A DNA stretch of 64,000 nucleotides from Ferruginibacter sp. (GTDB taxonomy: Bacteria; Bacteroidota; Bacteroidia; Chitinophagales; Chitinophagaceae), in contig JABFRP010000002.1 of the NCBI GenBank assembly GCA_013141115.1, positions 1-64,000 on the forward strand. The letters are read 5' to 3'. The notes beneath the pieces are model-generated. The model was given only the letters and a program-made list of their open reading frames with translations, was not told the DNA's origin and did not search any database. This document shows, one piece after another, positions 34,168 to 42,723 of this stretch. The stretch's first letter is position 1, and each line of letters starts with the position of its first letter. The translations under genes and the position numbers were made by a program.

Positions 34168-34548
34168 TTATTTCTTAGCTTTTTCCTTTTTAGTTCCGTA
34201 TTTACTGCGGCTTTGTTTACGGTCTTTTACACCGGCAGTATCAAGGCTACCACGTACTATATGATAACGTACACCTGGTAAATCCTTAACCCTTCCACCA
34301 CGGATCAGTACAATACTGTGTTCCTGCAAATTGTGTCCTTCACCCGGTATATAGGCAATAACCTCAATTTTATTGGTTAACCTTACTTTAGCTACTTTAC
34401 GCAAAGCAGAGTTTGGTTTTTTAGGAGTTGTGGTATATACTCTTGTACATACACCACGGCGCTGCGGACAACTATCTAAAGCCCTAGACTTGCTTTTAGC
34501 TTTAATAATTTGTCTTCCTTTTCTTACTAACTGTTGAATTGTAGGCAT
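34168..34548 (-). CDS. rpsL: 30S ribosomal protein S12
   Basis: A 126-residue S12 with the decoding-centre motifs [18 protein letters not shown] and [17 protein letters not shown]. The lysines at the two classical streptomycin-resistance sites (PKKPNS and RVKDLPG) are wild type, so no resistance allele is present. A C-terminal basic tail (GTKKEKAKK) is typical. The -7 box TACCTTTG lies about 26-33 nt upstream. It heads a two-gene unit with rpsG. Confidence 0.98.
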   Translation of the reverse strand: MPTIQQLVRKGRQIIKAKSKSRALDSCPQRRGVCTRVYTTTPKKPNSALRKVAKVRLTNKIEVIAYIPGEGHNLQEHSIVLIRGGRVKDLPGVRYHIVRGSLDTAGVKDRKQSRSKYGTKKEKAKK

Positions 34549-34573
34549 TATAATGCTTTTATTTTTCGGACGG

Positions 34574-34581
34574 CAAAGGTA
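34574..34581 (-). promoter_or_regulatory. -7 element (TACCTTTG) of rpsL
   Basis: The minus strand reads TACCTTTG, an exact TAnnTTTG match 25 nt before the rpsL ATG. The same octamer precedes yidC, rplY and the DUF3467 gene. Confidence 0.5.
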
Positions 34582-34738
34582 GGGGAAAATTTCAGATTTT
34601 AGATTTTAGATGAAAGATTTTTTTACGGTCTTAAAAAAATTTCTATTTTTTAGCTTTAAAACAAGAAAAGATTGAAAGTAATATCACCTAAACCCTGTTT
34701 TAAAGGGACCTCAAATCTAAAATCGGAAATCTAAAATC

Positions 34739-35809
34739 TTAAATCTTGTACATCCAGCCATGGTTATCAGCTGCAACTCCATTTTTAATAGCATCCATCC
34801 TTCTTTTTACTTCCGGTGATGCTTCCCATGTCTCTACATCAAAATTCATTTCGTAATCTTTATAATTAAGTGTTTTTATCATCGAAATGGTAGCTGCTGT
34901 TCCCGTTCCAAACACTTCTTTTAAGGTTCCGGCCTTGTGGGCTTCAATTATTTCATCAATACTTATTGCTCTTTCTTCTACATTATATCCCATTTCTTTC
35001 AAAAGCATAATCACACTATCCCTGGTTACACCTGCTAATATGGTGCCTTCATTTAAATCTGGTGTTACAGCGGTATTTCCTATTACAAAAAATACATTCA
35101 TTACGCCGCACTCCTGCACATATTTATGTTCCAGCGCATCTGTCCATAAAACCTGGTCGTATCCTTTTAACCTTGCTTGAGCAGTGGCATACATAGCACC
35201 GGCATAATTGCCGGCAGCTTTTGCAAAACCAACTCCACCGGGTACTGCCCGTACATACTTCTCTTCTACATTAATACGCATTGGGGCTGCATAATAAGGA
35301 CCAGTTGGGCTTAAGATAACCAGAAATTTATATTTTTCACTTGGTCTTACGCCTATCATTTCATCGCTGCTAAACATAAACGGGCGTATATATAAAGAAT
35401 GGTCTTTTTGGCTGGGTATCCAGCTTTTATCAATGTCAATAAGCATGCGCATCCCTTCCATAAATATTTCTTCGGGCACCTGCGGCATGGCCATTCTTTC
35501 GGCAGATATATTAAAACGTTTAAAATTATCGTACGGCCTGAAAATAAAAGCTTCTCCATCTGCATTTTTATAAGCCTTTATTCCTTCAAAAATGGCCTGC
35601 CCATAATGCAAGGCAGCCAAACTTGGTGCCAGTAGCAAAGGCTGATATGGCTTAATTTCTGCATTTTTCCATTCCCCGTCTTCATAATCCACTTCCAGCA
35701 TATGATCGGTAAAGTATTTACCAAAAGGAATATTCTCCAGATTAATATCTTTTAATTTGCTATGCTCCGCCTTTGTAACAATTATATCTGCTGCTGCTGT
35801 CATATTCAT
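34739..35809 (-). CDS. ilvE: Branched-chain amino acid aminotransferase
   Basis: A 356-residue class IV PLP aminotransferase. It shows the PLP lysine Lys197 in GGVGFAKAAGNYAG, HYGQAIFEGIKAYKNADG, the SLYIRPFMFSSDEMIGV segment, TDALEHKYVQECGVMNVFF and EVFGTGTAATI. It carries out the last step of leucine, isoleucine and valine synthesis and the first of their breakdown. The length matches BCAT rather than the shorter E. coli-type IlvE. It is divergent from the gene at 35859, with about 50 bp between. Confidence 0.95.
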   Translation of the reverse strand: MNMTAAADIIVTKAEHSKLKDINLENIPFGKYFTDHMLEVDYEDGEWKNAEIKPYQPLLLAPSLAALHYGQAIFEGIKAYKNADGEAFIFRPYDNFKRFNISAERMAMPQVPEEIFMEGMRMLIDIDKSWIPSQKDHSLYIRPFMFSSDEMIGVRPSEKYKFLVILSPTGPYYAAPMRINVEEKYVRAVPGGVGFAKAAGNYAGAMYATAQARLKGYDQVLWTDALEHKYVQECGVMNVFFVIGNTAVTPDLNEGTILAGVTRDSVIMLLKEMGYNVEERAISIDEIIEAHKAGTLKEVFGTGTAATISMIKTLNYKDYEMNFDVETWEASPEVKRRMDAIKNGVAADNHGWMYKI

Positions 35810-35858
35810 TAATTTTACAGCAAAGAAACAAAAAAAACAGCGTATAAAGCAGGCTTTT

Positions 35859-36362
35859 ATGAGTTTAGATAATATTCAACTACCGGCAATTGTTTTGCAT
35901 GATTTGTTCAAAAATTCATTGGTTGATTTAAATACAGGCGTGGCAAAGCCAACTGCAGCAAAAACAACCGGCATTGGTTTTTTAGGCAGCAATCAAAAAC
36001 AAATAACCATTCTTGTTAACGATGAGGATGTGCTGTATCTGCCTGATGAAGATCTGAATTTTTTAATGGGCATTTTATCGGCCTGTAAACTTTCGATGGC
36101 AGATGTTGCATTAGTAAATATTTCGAAAGCCGGCAGTTTTACTTACACCGAAATTGAACAACAACTACAAGCCGAAACGATACTACTGTTTGGCGTAACG
36201 CCGGTACAATTGCAATTACCCTTACAGTTTCCGCATTACCAGATTCAAAAGTTTAATAGCCAAGTGTATCTTGCCGCACCTGCGTTAAATATAATTACAG
36301 CAGACAAAGCAGAAAAAACTATGCTTTGGAATTGTCTTAAACAAATTTTTTCTATCGGCTGA
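35859..36362 (+). CDS. Conserved protein of unknown function, weakly HolD (Pol III psi)-like
   Basis: The start is placed at MSLDNIQLPAIVLHDLFKN (35859); earlier starts overlap the ilvE gene on the other strand. The 167-residue protein has ILVNDEDVLYLPDEDLNFLM, ILLFGVTPVQLQLP and the end PALNIITADKAEKTMLWNCL. The order of these pieces, above all the ending PxLxxxxxDxxxKxxLWxxL, recalls the psi subunit of DNA polymerase III, but identity is low and I do not assign it. It precedes rdgB by 21 nt, likely in one operon. Confidence 0.7.
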   Translation: MSLDNIQLPAIVLHDLFKNSLVDLNTGVAKPTAAKTTGIGFLGSNQKQITILVNDEDVLYLPDEDLNFLMGILSACKLSMADVALVNISKAGSFTYTEIEQQLQAETILLFGVTPVQLQLPLQFPHYQIQKFNSQVYLAAPALNIITADKAEKTMLWNCLKQIFSIG

Positions 36363-36383
36363 TCGTAAACTATTAATTTAAAA

Positions 36384-36977
36384 ATGGATACTCTGATATT
36401 TGCTACTAATAACCAAAACAAGGTTGATGAAATAAGGCTGGTATTGGGCAATAGGTTCAATATAATAACATTAAAGGAATCCGGAATAGACATTGATATC
36501 CCTGAACCTCATGATACTTTAGAAGCCAATGCCTCGGAAAAATCAACCGTAATACATAGCCTTACACACAAAAGTTGCTTTAGTGAAGATACCGGCCTTG
36601 AAGTAGAAGCGCTAAACGGAGAACCTGGGGTAAAGAGTGCCAGGTATGCCGGCGAAGCAAGGTCTTTTGATGATAATATTGAAAAGCTTTTACAAAATTT
36701 AAAGCCGAATAACAATCGTAAAGCACGTTTTAAAACAGTTATATCTTTGATTTTGAATGGCAAAGAGTTTCTTTTTGAAGGAGTTTGCCCAGGAATAATT
36801 ACTACAGGCAAAAAAGGAAGCAACGGTTTTGGCTACGATCCCGTCTTTATTCCTGACGGGAGTAGTAATACCTTTGCTGAAATGACAATGGAAGAAAAAT
36901 CAATGTTCAGCCATAGAAAAAAAGCACTGGAAAAATTAGTTACGTTTTTAGGTTCTGTTGATATTAATCAAATATAG
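36384..36977 (+). CDS. rdgB: Non-canonical purine NTP pyrophosphatase (RdgB/HAM1)
   Basis: A 197-residue HAM1-type protein with the family signature TLIFATNNQNKVDEIR at the start, FSEDTGLEVEALNGEPGVKSARYAG with the catalytic Asp, and GFGYDPVFIPDG and FSHRKKALEK near the end. It hydrolyses ITP, XTP and dITP to keep deaminated purines out of nucleic acids. Length is normal. It lies between the unknown gene at 35859 and an ECF sigma factor gene. Confidence 0.95.
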   Translation: MDTLIFATNNQNKVDEIRLVLGNRFNIITLKESGIDIDIPEPHDTLEANASEKSTVIHSLTHKSCFSEDTGLEVEALNGEPGVKSARYAGEARSFDDNIEKLLQNLKPNNNRKARFKTVISLILNGKEFLFEGVCPGIITTGKKGSNGFGYDPVFIPDGSSNTFAEMTMEEKSMFSHRKKALEKLVTFLGSVDINQI

Positions 36978-37015
36978 CCTTTAAAAATTATTAAACCATT
37001 CAAACCTATCTAAAA

Positions 37016-37588
37016 TTGGACTCTGAAAGCAACCTAAGTGTACCTGAAAGCGACTTAATAATTGGATGCTTAAACAAAGACAGAAAAATGCAGGAAATGC
37101 TCTACCACCGTTTTTCATCCAAGATGTATGCGGTATGCCTAAGGTACTGCAAAGATGCTGAAGATGCACAAGATCTGTTGCAAGACGGATTTGTAAAAAT
37201 TTTTAAGAACCTGGAAAAGTTTCGTGGAGAAGGTTCTTTTGAAGGATGGATACGCAGAATATTTGTAAATACATCTATTGAACATTTCAGAAAATCGCTA
37301 AAAAAATTTTCTGTTTCAGATACTCAGGAAATAATTGTTGAGGACCTATCCTGGAATGCATTAGACAACCTTGCCGAAAAAGACATCATTAAAATGATTC
37401 AGGAGCTTAGCCCCGGATACAGACAGGTTTTTAACATGTATGTAATAGAAGGTTATTCTCATAAAGATATTGGAGACATTTTAGGAATAAGTGAAGGCAC
37501 CAGCAAATCGCAATTAGCCAGAGCGAAAGGGATTTTAAAAAAGATGGTGGAAGAAAAATTTAAAGAAAATAAAACCGATTTCAATTAA
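37016..37588 (+). CDS. ECF-type RNA polymerase sigma factor
   Basis: From a TTG at 37016 the 190-residue protein opens LDSESNLSVPESDLIIG. Region 2 follows (MYAVCLRYCKDAEDAQDLLQ, FEGWIRRIFVNTSIEHFRK), then region 4 (LSPGYRQVFNMYVIEGYSHK, GISEGTSKSQLARAK). Starting at an ATG at 37088 would cut off part of region 2, so the TTG is preferred. The next gene, 7 nt on, encodes a single-membrane-segment protein that is probably its anti-sigma factor. Such pairs sense envelope stress or nutrients in Bacteroidota. Confidence 0.92.
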   Translation: MDSESNLSVPESDLIIGCLNKDRKMQEMLYHRFSSKMYAVCLRYCKDAEDAQDLLQDGFVKIFKNLEKFRGEGSFEGWIRRIFVNTSIEHFRKSLKKFSVSDTQEIIVEDLSWNALDNLAEKDIIKMIQELSPGYRQVFNMYVIEGYSHKDIGDILGISEGTSKSQLARAKGILKKMVEEKFKENKTDFN

Positions 37589-37595
37589 AGTTAAC

Positions 37596-38585
37596 ATGTC
37601 CAGCAATTGGCTAAATAAAATACTCGACCACGAAACTACTCCACCTGAAGGAGTATGGGAGAATATTGCCAACAAACTGGATAAGGAGGAACAACTTAGT
37701 ACAGATTTAAAAACAAAGATGTTTACTTATGAAGCAACTCCCCCCAATGAGGCTTTGGAAAACATCTTTAGTAAACTTGATAACGAAGAAGAAAAAACAG
37801 CCTCGCATTACATAGAAAGAATACAGAACTTTAAAGAAGAAGCACCAATTAAAACCTGGGCAAATATTGTAGCCAAGCTGGATAAGGCTGAGGCTAAAAT
37901 AGCCTCATTAAAAGGCTGGCAGAAAAGTAAAAAAAACATTTACATCAGGATGGCTGCCGCAGCATCTGTAATTGTTATTATTGCATCAACCATTTGGTTG
38001 CTTAATAATAAAACAGATAATAGTATTGAGCAAACAGCTTCTGTAACCACACCGCAAACGCTGCAAAATAATATCCCATCTGCAGAAAACAAAAGTTCAA
38101 ACTTGCCTGCCTCTGATTCCCCAGAAAAAAAATCTACAGCACAAAATGTTGCATCCCCTTCAATTAAAAAGGTAACTGAACAACAGATTGCTGATTTGCA
38201 AATAGCCGATTATGTAAAAGGTAATAAGGTTGATGAATTAGCAACAAACCCCGCTTTATCCAGCAAAGAAAAATTACAAAACAGCATCGGAGAAACGCCA
38301 ATGGATATTGCACTAATAAATACCCCCGGCAATTACATTAGCATTACCGGCCCTGATGGACAAACTGTAAAAGTGTCATCTAAGTTCTCAAATCTGATTG
38401 GCTATTTAACCGAAAAAGATCCTGCTGTTCAGGAAAACCTGGACATAATAATAAAAGAAAGTGCTAAATGGAAAGCAACATTTGCGGTATGGCGTAATAA
38501 GATGACCAACAATATCATTGCACCTTCATTCGCAAACTTTATGGACATTATTGAATTGAGCAAAGTGCTGGAAGAAAAAAAATAG
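37596..38585 (+). CDS. Probable anti-sigma factor with three N-terminal repeats
   Basis: A 329-residue protein with three related units of about 45 residues in its first 105: TTPPEGVWENIANKLDKEE, ATPPNEALENIFSKLDNEE and EAPIKTWANIVAKLDKAE. One membrane helix follows (about residues 118-137, AAAASVIVIIASTIWLL), then a Ser/Lys-rich periplasmic part with a conserved end (YISITGPDGQTVKVSSKFS). The cytoplasmic repeats could bind the sigma factor encoded 7 nt upstream. No ZAS motif (HxxxCxxC) is seen, so the anti-sigma role is inferred from location. Confidence 0.75.
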   Translation: MSSNWLNKILDHETTPPEGVWENIANKLDKEEQLSTDLKTKMFTYEATPPNEALENIFSKLDNEEEKTASHYIERIQNFKEEAPIKTWANIVAKLDKAEAKIASLKGWQKSKKNIYIRMAAAASVIVIIASTIWLLNNKTDNSIEQTASVTTPQTLQNNIPSAENKSSNLPASDSPEKKSTAQNVASPSIKKVTEQQIADLQIADYVKGNKVDELATNPALSSKEKLQNSIGETPMDIALINTPGNYISITGPDGQTVKVSSKFSNLIGYLTEKDPAVQENLDIIIKESAKWKATFAVWRNKMTNNIIAPSFANFMDIIELSKVLEEKK

Positions 38586-38612
38586 GATTACCCGATTTAA
38601 TATATACACCAA

Positions 38613-38642
38613 GGCTTCACTTAAAAAGTGAGTCCTTATTTT
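38613..38642 (+). terminator. Terminator after the sigma/anti-sigma pair
   Basis: GGCTTCACTT (38613-38622) and AAGTGAGTCC (38626-38635) form a 10-bp stem with one mismatch and an AAA loop, followed by TTATTTTATT. Confidence 0.55.
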
Positions 38643-38674
38643 ATTAAAAACCCTGTGTTATCTTTAAATAAAAA

Positions 38675-39109
38675 ATGGCAAGAGTAAAATTAGAAATGCC
38701 GGACAATAAGATTGTTGTAGTTAGTGTTCCGGTAAGAATTACAGATATTAATTACGGCAACCACCTGGGTAACAATTCGTTTGTTTCCATCATTCATGAA
38801 GCAAGAATGCTGTGGTTGCAACAGCATAGTTATACCGAATTGAATATAGAAGGCACCGGATTAATTTTGGCAGATTTGATGGTAGAGTTTAAAAGCGAAT
38901 CTTATTACGGAGATACCATTGAAATAGCCATTGCCGTTGGCGAAATTTCTAAAGTAAGTTTTGAATTATATTACCAGCTGCAAACCAGAAGGAATGACAA
39001 GCTAATTTTACTGGCATTAGCAAAAACAGGAATGGTTTGTTATGATTATACAATAAAAAAAGTAGCAGCAATTCCTGAAAAACTGAAGAAAATTTTATCA
39101 GCTGGTTAG
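38675..39109 (+). CDS. Hotdog-fold acyl-CoA thioesterase-like protein
   Basis: A 144-residue 4HBT-type protein: VPVRITDINYGNHLGNNSF with the catalytic Asp and the HLG signature, IIHEARMLWL, and GLILADLMVEFKSESYYGD. Members hydrolyse acyl-CoA or acyl-ACP thioesters; the chain length acted on is unknown. The ATATTATT-like upstream region is AT rich. Its stop abuts that of the convergent aroE with no gap, so the two transcripts must overlap. Confidence 0.88.
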   Translation: MARVKLEMPDNKIVVVSVPVRITDINYGNHLGNNSFVSIIHEARMLWLQQHSYTELNIEGTGLILADLMVEFKSESYYGDTIEIAIAVGEISKVSFELYYQLQTRRNDKLILLALAKTGMVCYDYTIKKVAAIPEKLKKILSAG

Positions 39110-39850
39110 TTAATCTTTCTCATTCCATATCCGCCAGCTTTCTTCTGCCTGTATATCCAGCATATCGCTGCCATTTTTAATTGCTGCGCCTTGTGCTTCT
39201 CCTTTTTGTAAAAACAAAGTTTTAGGAGGGTTGTACACTAAATCATACAACAAGTGTTGTGTAGTTAAATACTGATAAGGAATTTCGGCACATTCATCTA
39301 TGTTAGGAAAAGTACCTAAAGGCGTTGTGTTTATAATGAGTAGATTTTCTTTGATGATATTTTCATTTAAGTCGGCGTAGGTTATGTTAACATCACCTCG
39401 TAATTTTCTGCCAACAATTGTAAAGTTGATATGCAATTTATTCAGTACAAACTTTACAGCTTCGGCTGCTCCGCCATTACCCAGCACCAGGGCACTTTTA
39501 TGATGATCTTTTAATTTCAGCTGTAGTGATTTTTCAAACCCTGTTACATCAGTATTGTATCCCACCAATTTACCTTCTACAATTTTAATACAATTGCAGG
39601 CATTTAAATCTGCCGGAAGTTTTGTGCTATCATCAAGAAAAGCCAGCACGGCCTGTTTATAAGGAATAGTAATATTAAAACCACAAAGCTCAGGGTTTTG
39701 AGTAAGCAGGTTCTTTAATTCGTCAATGGTCTTTAAAGGAAAACTTTCGTACCGACAATCATTAATACCTTCCCGTGCAAATTTTTCAGTAAAATATTTT
39801 TTAGAAAAAGAATGCCCCAGCGGATATCCTATAAGGCCATACAACTTCAT
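39110..39850 (-). CDS. aroE: Shikimate dehydrogenase
   Basis: A 246-residue enzyme reducing 3-dehydroshikimate with NADPH in the chorismate pathway. It shows GYPLGHSFSKKYF for shikimate binding, Lys65 in NITIPYKQAV, Asp101 in YNTDVTGF, the dinucleotide loop VLGNGGAAEAVKF, NTTPLGTFP, and a C-terminal NGSDMLDIQAEESW. It is slightly shorter than the usual 270 residues, as common in Bacteroidota. Its ATG overlaps the stop of the upstream ComA-like gene by 1 nt (TAATG), so the genes are translationally coupled. Confidence 0.95.
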   Translation of the reverse strand: MKLYGLIGYPLGHSFSKKYFTEKFAREGINDCRYESFPLKTIDELKNLLTQNPELCGFNITIPYKQAVLAFLDDSTKLPADLNACNCIKIVEGKLVGYNTDVTGFEKSLQLKLKDHHKSALVLGNGGAAEAVKFVLNKLHINFTIVGRKLRGDVNITYADLNENIIKENLLIINTTPLGTFPNIDECAEIPYQYLTTQHLLYDLVYNPPKTLFLQKGEAQGAAIKNGSDMLDIQAEESWRIWNEKD

Positions 39851-40620
39851 TAAGCTTCCTTTTTATCTAAATACAGATGAAAAGTATCGCCACGCAAACC
39901 AATACGCATAGTTTCCAATGGAATAACTTCATTAGGTGCTATATTACCCAGATTCACATTGCACCCAATCAATTCTAAAAAGTATAATTGCTGTGCTTTT
40001 TGCGGTGCTTCCCAAAGAATTTTTCCTTCGGGTATTTGAGTAAGAATTTCCTGTACCAACCCTTCTCTTACTTCGCCGGTACCACGGTAAATACCAACAT
40101 TACCGGCTTCCCTTGCTTCAGCAATTACATAAGTAGATCCTGCTTCAAGTTCGGCTTTCATAAGTTCTATCCATTTATAAGGAGGAATAATATGTGCAGC
40201 ATCTTTGCTACCTACTTCGCTTAGTACGGTAAAGTGTTTAGTTAGCTTTTCAATGTATCCGCATTTTTCTGCATGAGGTATAGTAATGGAGCCATCACTA
40301 ACTTCTACATAATTAACACCAAACTCTTTACAAACATTTATATAATCATCAAACTGATCTCTTATTAAGAAAGCTTCAAACAAAGTGCCGCCAAAATAAA
40401 CGGGAATGTCGTACGAACGGTATACTTCTAATTTTTCTTTTAAATTCGGCGTAACGTACGAAGTTCCAAATCCCAGTTTTACAACATCCACATGCGGATG
40501 AGAAACACTCATAAAATTTTTAGCTTCTTCTACACTTAACCCCTTGTCCATTACCATTGTAATACCATGCTCACGGGGTTTTTTTATACGATCTGGAATT
40601 TGAGAAAGATTAAAATTCAT
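39850..40620 (-). CDS. Phosphosulfolactate synthase (ComA)-like protein
   Basis: From the Met at 40620 (MNFNLSQIPDRIKKPREHG) the 256-residue protein matches the ComA TIM barrel: GITMVMDKGLSVEEAKNFM, DVVKLGFGTSYV, VYFGGTLFEAF, VEVSDGSITIP and VIAEAREAGNVGIY. ComA adds sulfite to phosphoenolpyruvate to form phosphosulfolactate, first step of coenzyme M synthesis in methanogens. In bacteria the homologue may serve sulfolactate or sulfonolipid precursors, or another reaction. It is in one operon with aroE. A TATCTTTG box lies upstream. Confidence 0.85.
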   Translation of the reverse strand: MNFNLSQIPDRIKKPREHGITMVMDKGLSVEEAKNFMSVSHPHVDVVKLGFGTSYVTPNLKEKLEVYRSYDIPVYFGGTLFEAFLIRDQFDDYINVCKEFGVNYVEVSDGSITIPHAEKCGYIEKLTKHFTVLSEVGSKDAAHIIPPYKWIELMKAELEAGSTYVIAEAREAGNVGIYRGTGEVREGLVQEILTQIPEGKILWEAPQKAQQLYFLELIGCNVNLGNIAPNEVIPLETMRIGLRGDTFHLYLDKKEA

Positions 40621-40640
40621 GCTTTTTGTTTTAAGTAGTG

Positions 40641-40648
40641 CAAAGATA
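40641..40648 (-). promoter_or_regulatory. -7 element (TATCTTTG) of the comA-like/aroE operon
   Basis: The minus strand reads TATCTTTG, 20 nt before the ATG at 40620. A TTG box at standard spacing is lacking. Confidence 0.45.
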
Positions 40649-40723
40649 ACCACTGTAAGGCAAAAAACGTTGGTGATTTAGTGAATTATAAAACCATATT
40701 CGTTAAAAATGTGAGGCAACATA

Positions 40724-42146
40724 TTATATAGACCGCTTCTTTTTAAATCTGGCAATTACATCAACAACCTGTTGGTTTTGTAAAATGGAAGGATTTAATT
40801 CTATTAGTTTTTTTATCTGCTTTGGATTTTGTTGCATCGCCTCTTCCAGTTGTAAAATGGCTTCTTTGGATTTACCCATTGCAAACAAAATGGCACTCTT
40901 ATAAAAAATAAAAATGGTTTTACCATCTGTTTGTTCGTACGCAAAATTGGCATACTCCAATGCATCCTCAAGTAATGCAGCCTTGTAAAGGCACTTCAGC
41001 AGCTCCATCCATCCGTTTAAATTTTTGGGCCTTACCCTAACCACATTTCCAAAGTAAGTAATGGCATCTTCCAATTTACCCATTTCCATAAAACACTGGC
41101 CAATTGCAAGGTTGTATTCCGGTTGTAAGCGATGCATCCGCATAGCTATTTCCAGGTTTTTTACAGCACTTCCCCAGTTGCTTTCATTCATGTAAGTGCA
41201 AGCTATTTTATAATGCAGTTGGCTATCCTCATGATTTAAATGCACCGCTTTTTTATAATTAAAACGTGCCTGGGCAAAATTGCCCATCTTGTCGTAACAG
41301 TGTCCTATAGCCTCATAAATTACATCCTCCGGCCTTGCCAACTCAAGTACTTTTTCCAATACTTCAATTGCTTCTTTGTACTTTCTCAGCCGTAAAAAGG
41401 CATCTCCCATGTTGCGCCATGCGTAATCAAATTTATCATCTATCGCAACGGCATAATGGTAAGCATCAATTGCCTTTTCATATAATTTTAACCCCTGGTA
41501 GGCTGCAGCCAGATTAAACCAGGCTAATTCATTAAAGGGAAACTCCTCAATTATTTTTTGGTGAAGACGAATACCCTCTTCATTTCTACCGGTAAAATCT
41601 GTCCAAAAACAAATTTTATACAATGCTTCTTCATTATTTGGTTCTTGCTCTAAAATCATTTTTAAGCAATCAAATACTTTTTCAAAATTTTCATAGTCGT
41701 CATATACGTCTGCCAACTCAAACAACAGATCAATTTTTTCTTCGCCATCAAAATCATCAATAGCAGCTTCTAAAACAGCTGCGGCTTTTTCCTGCTGATC
41801 CAATGCCAGGTAAGCATCTGTTTTTAAAATATACAGGTTGGTATCTTTGCTATCCAGCAATTCTGCCTGTTCCAAAATGTATAATGCTTGTTTGTATTGC
41901 CGCAACGCAATTAAAAGGTCTGCTTTTTTTAAAAAGTAGTACAGAAGAATAGGGGTATTGACTAATGGCATATTCCGATGCTTCCAGCGCAAGTGATAGT
42001 TGTTCCTTTTCATCAAAGTAATCGATGAGCCGTTCAAATGAATCCTCTTCTATAAAAGAGTTCGATTTGCCCGATTTGAGGTTATTGTATTGCTGTAATA
42101 ACTCTCTTAGTTCCTCTCTGTCCTGGCGGTAAGGATATTTACTCAT
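40724..42146 (-). pseudogene. TPR-repeat protein, frameshifted at a T7/A7 run
   Basis: The N-terminal piece starts MSKYPYRQDREELRELLQQY at 42146 and runs to ISQYPYSSVLLFKK. After one base too many in T7 (41924-41930 on the plus strand) the frame changes, and the rest reads KKADLLIALRQYKQALYILE to the stop at 40724. Deleting one base gives a 473-residue protein with at least ten tetratricopeptide units, such as AWFNLAAAYQGLKLYEKAID and AWRNMGDAFLRLRKYKEAIE. Such proteins are conserved in Chitinophagaceae. All other parts look intact, so a homopolymer sequencing error is quite likely. TPRs mediate protein contacts; the partner is unknown. Confidence 0.8.
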
Positions 42147-42277
42147 GTGGTATAAGTTATTGTAAATTACCCCCTTTTGAATTAGTTTACAACTTTTTGT
42201 AACTTTTTTTTCGATAAACCGTTAAAGAAATGTAAAAAGAATGTATGGACGGCATACAAATACCCAATGTTTTTTAA

Positions 42278-42285
42278 TATATTTG
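42278..42285 (+). promoter_or_regulatory. -7 element (TATATTTG)
   Basis: TATATTTG fits TAnnTTTG and lies 18 nt before the ATG of the small exported protein gene. Confidence 0.4.
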
Positions 42286-42303
42286 TAATATAAATCATTA
42301 CCA

Positions 42304-42657
42304 ATGATAAAAATATCAAAAACAATACTTTTAGTGGCTGTGCTTTTTGGCGCAACCCAAAGTGCTTTGGCTGATAGAGGAATTGGTAAAAAAAGTAGCT
42401 CAAAAGTTACTTTAAACATCAGTACTCCTACAACTCTAAGAAATTCTGTTTCCCTAAATCTTAAATCGGGTTTAAGATACACCGGAAGTTTGTCTAATAA
42501 TTTAACAACCGCCGGTAGCACTGTGATTGGTAGTACACTTGTTACTTATCAAAAAGGAAATACAGTTTATATAATTCCATACAAACAAAAAGTTATAATG
42601 CCTGAGGTAAAACCAGGTTATACAGGAATGAAACTTGTTATCAGAAGACCTCATTAA
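42304..42657 (+). CDS. Small exported protein of unknown function
   Basis: A 117-residue protein with a signal peptide (TILLVAVLFGATQSALA, cut before DRGIGKK). The mature part of about 94 residues is Ser/Thr/Lys rich, with KVTLNISTPTTLRNSVSLNL and ending KPGYTGMKLVIRRPH. No family is recognised. It has its own -7 box and terminator, so it is a stand-alone gene, probably periplasmic or surface located. Confidence 0.8.
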   Translation: MIKISKTILLVAVLFGATQSALADRGIGKKSSSKVTLNISTPTTLRNSVSLNLKSGLRYTGSLSNNLTTAGSTVIGSTLVTYQKGNTVYIIPYKQKVIMPEVKPGYTGMKLVIRRPH

Positions 42658-42692
42658 AAAATAAAGCCTCTCCCTGAGAGGCTTTATTTTTT
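42656..42692. terminator. Bidirectional terminator
   Basis: AAAAAATAAAGCCTCTC (42656-42672) and GAGAGGCTTTATTTTTT (42676-42692) form a 17-bp stem with a CCT loop between the small exported protein gene and the convergent DUF4412-like gene. Confidence 0.9.
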
Positions 42693-42723
42693 AAGTAAAA
42701 TTTCAAGAACCTCTCTTCAACAA

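Noticed and set aside
41880-42146. Programmed frameshift in the TPR gene
   Set aside because: The needed shift is +1 at a homopolymer without a recognised +1 signal (slow codon or stop at the site), so error, slippage or decay is more likely.
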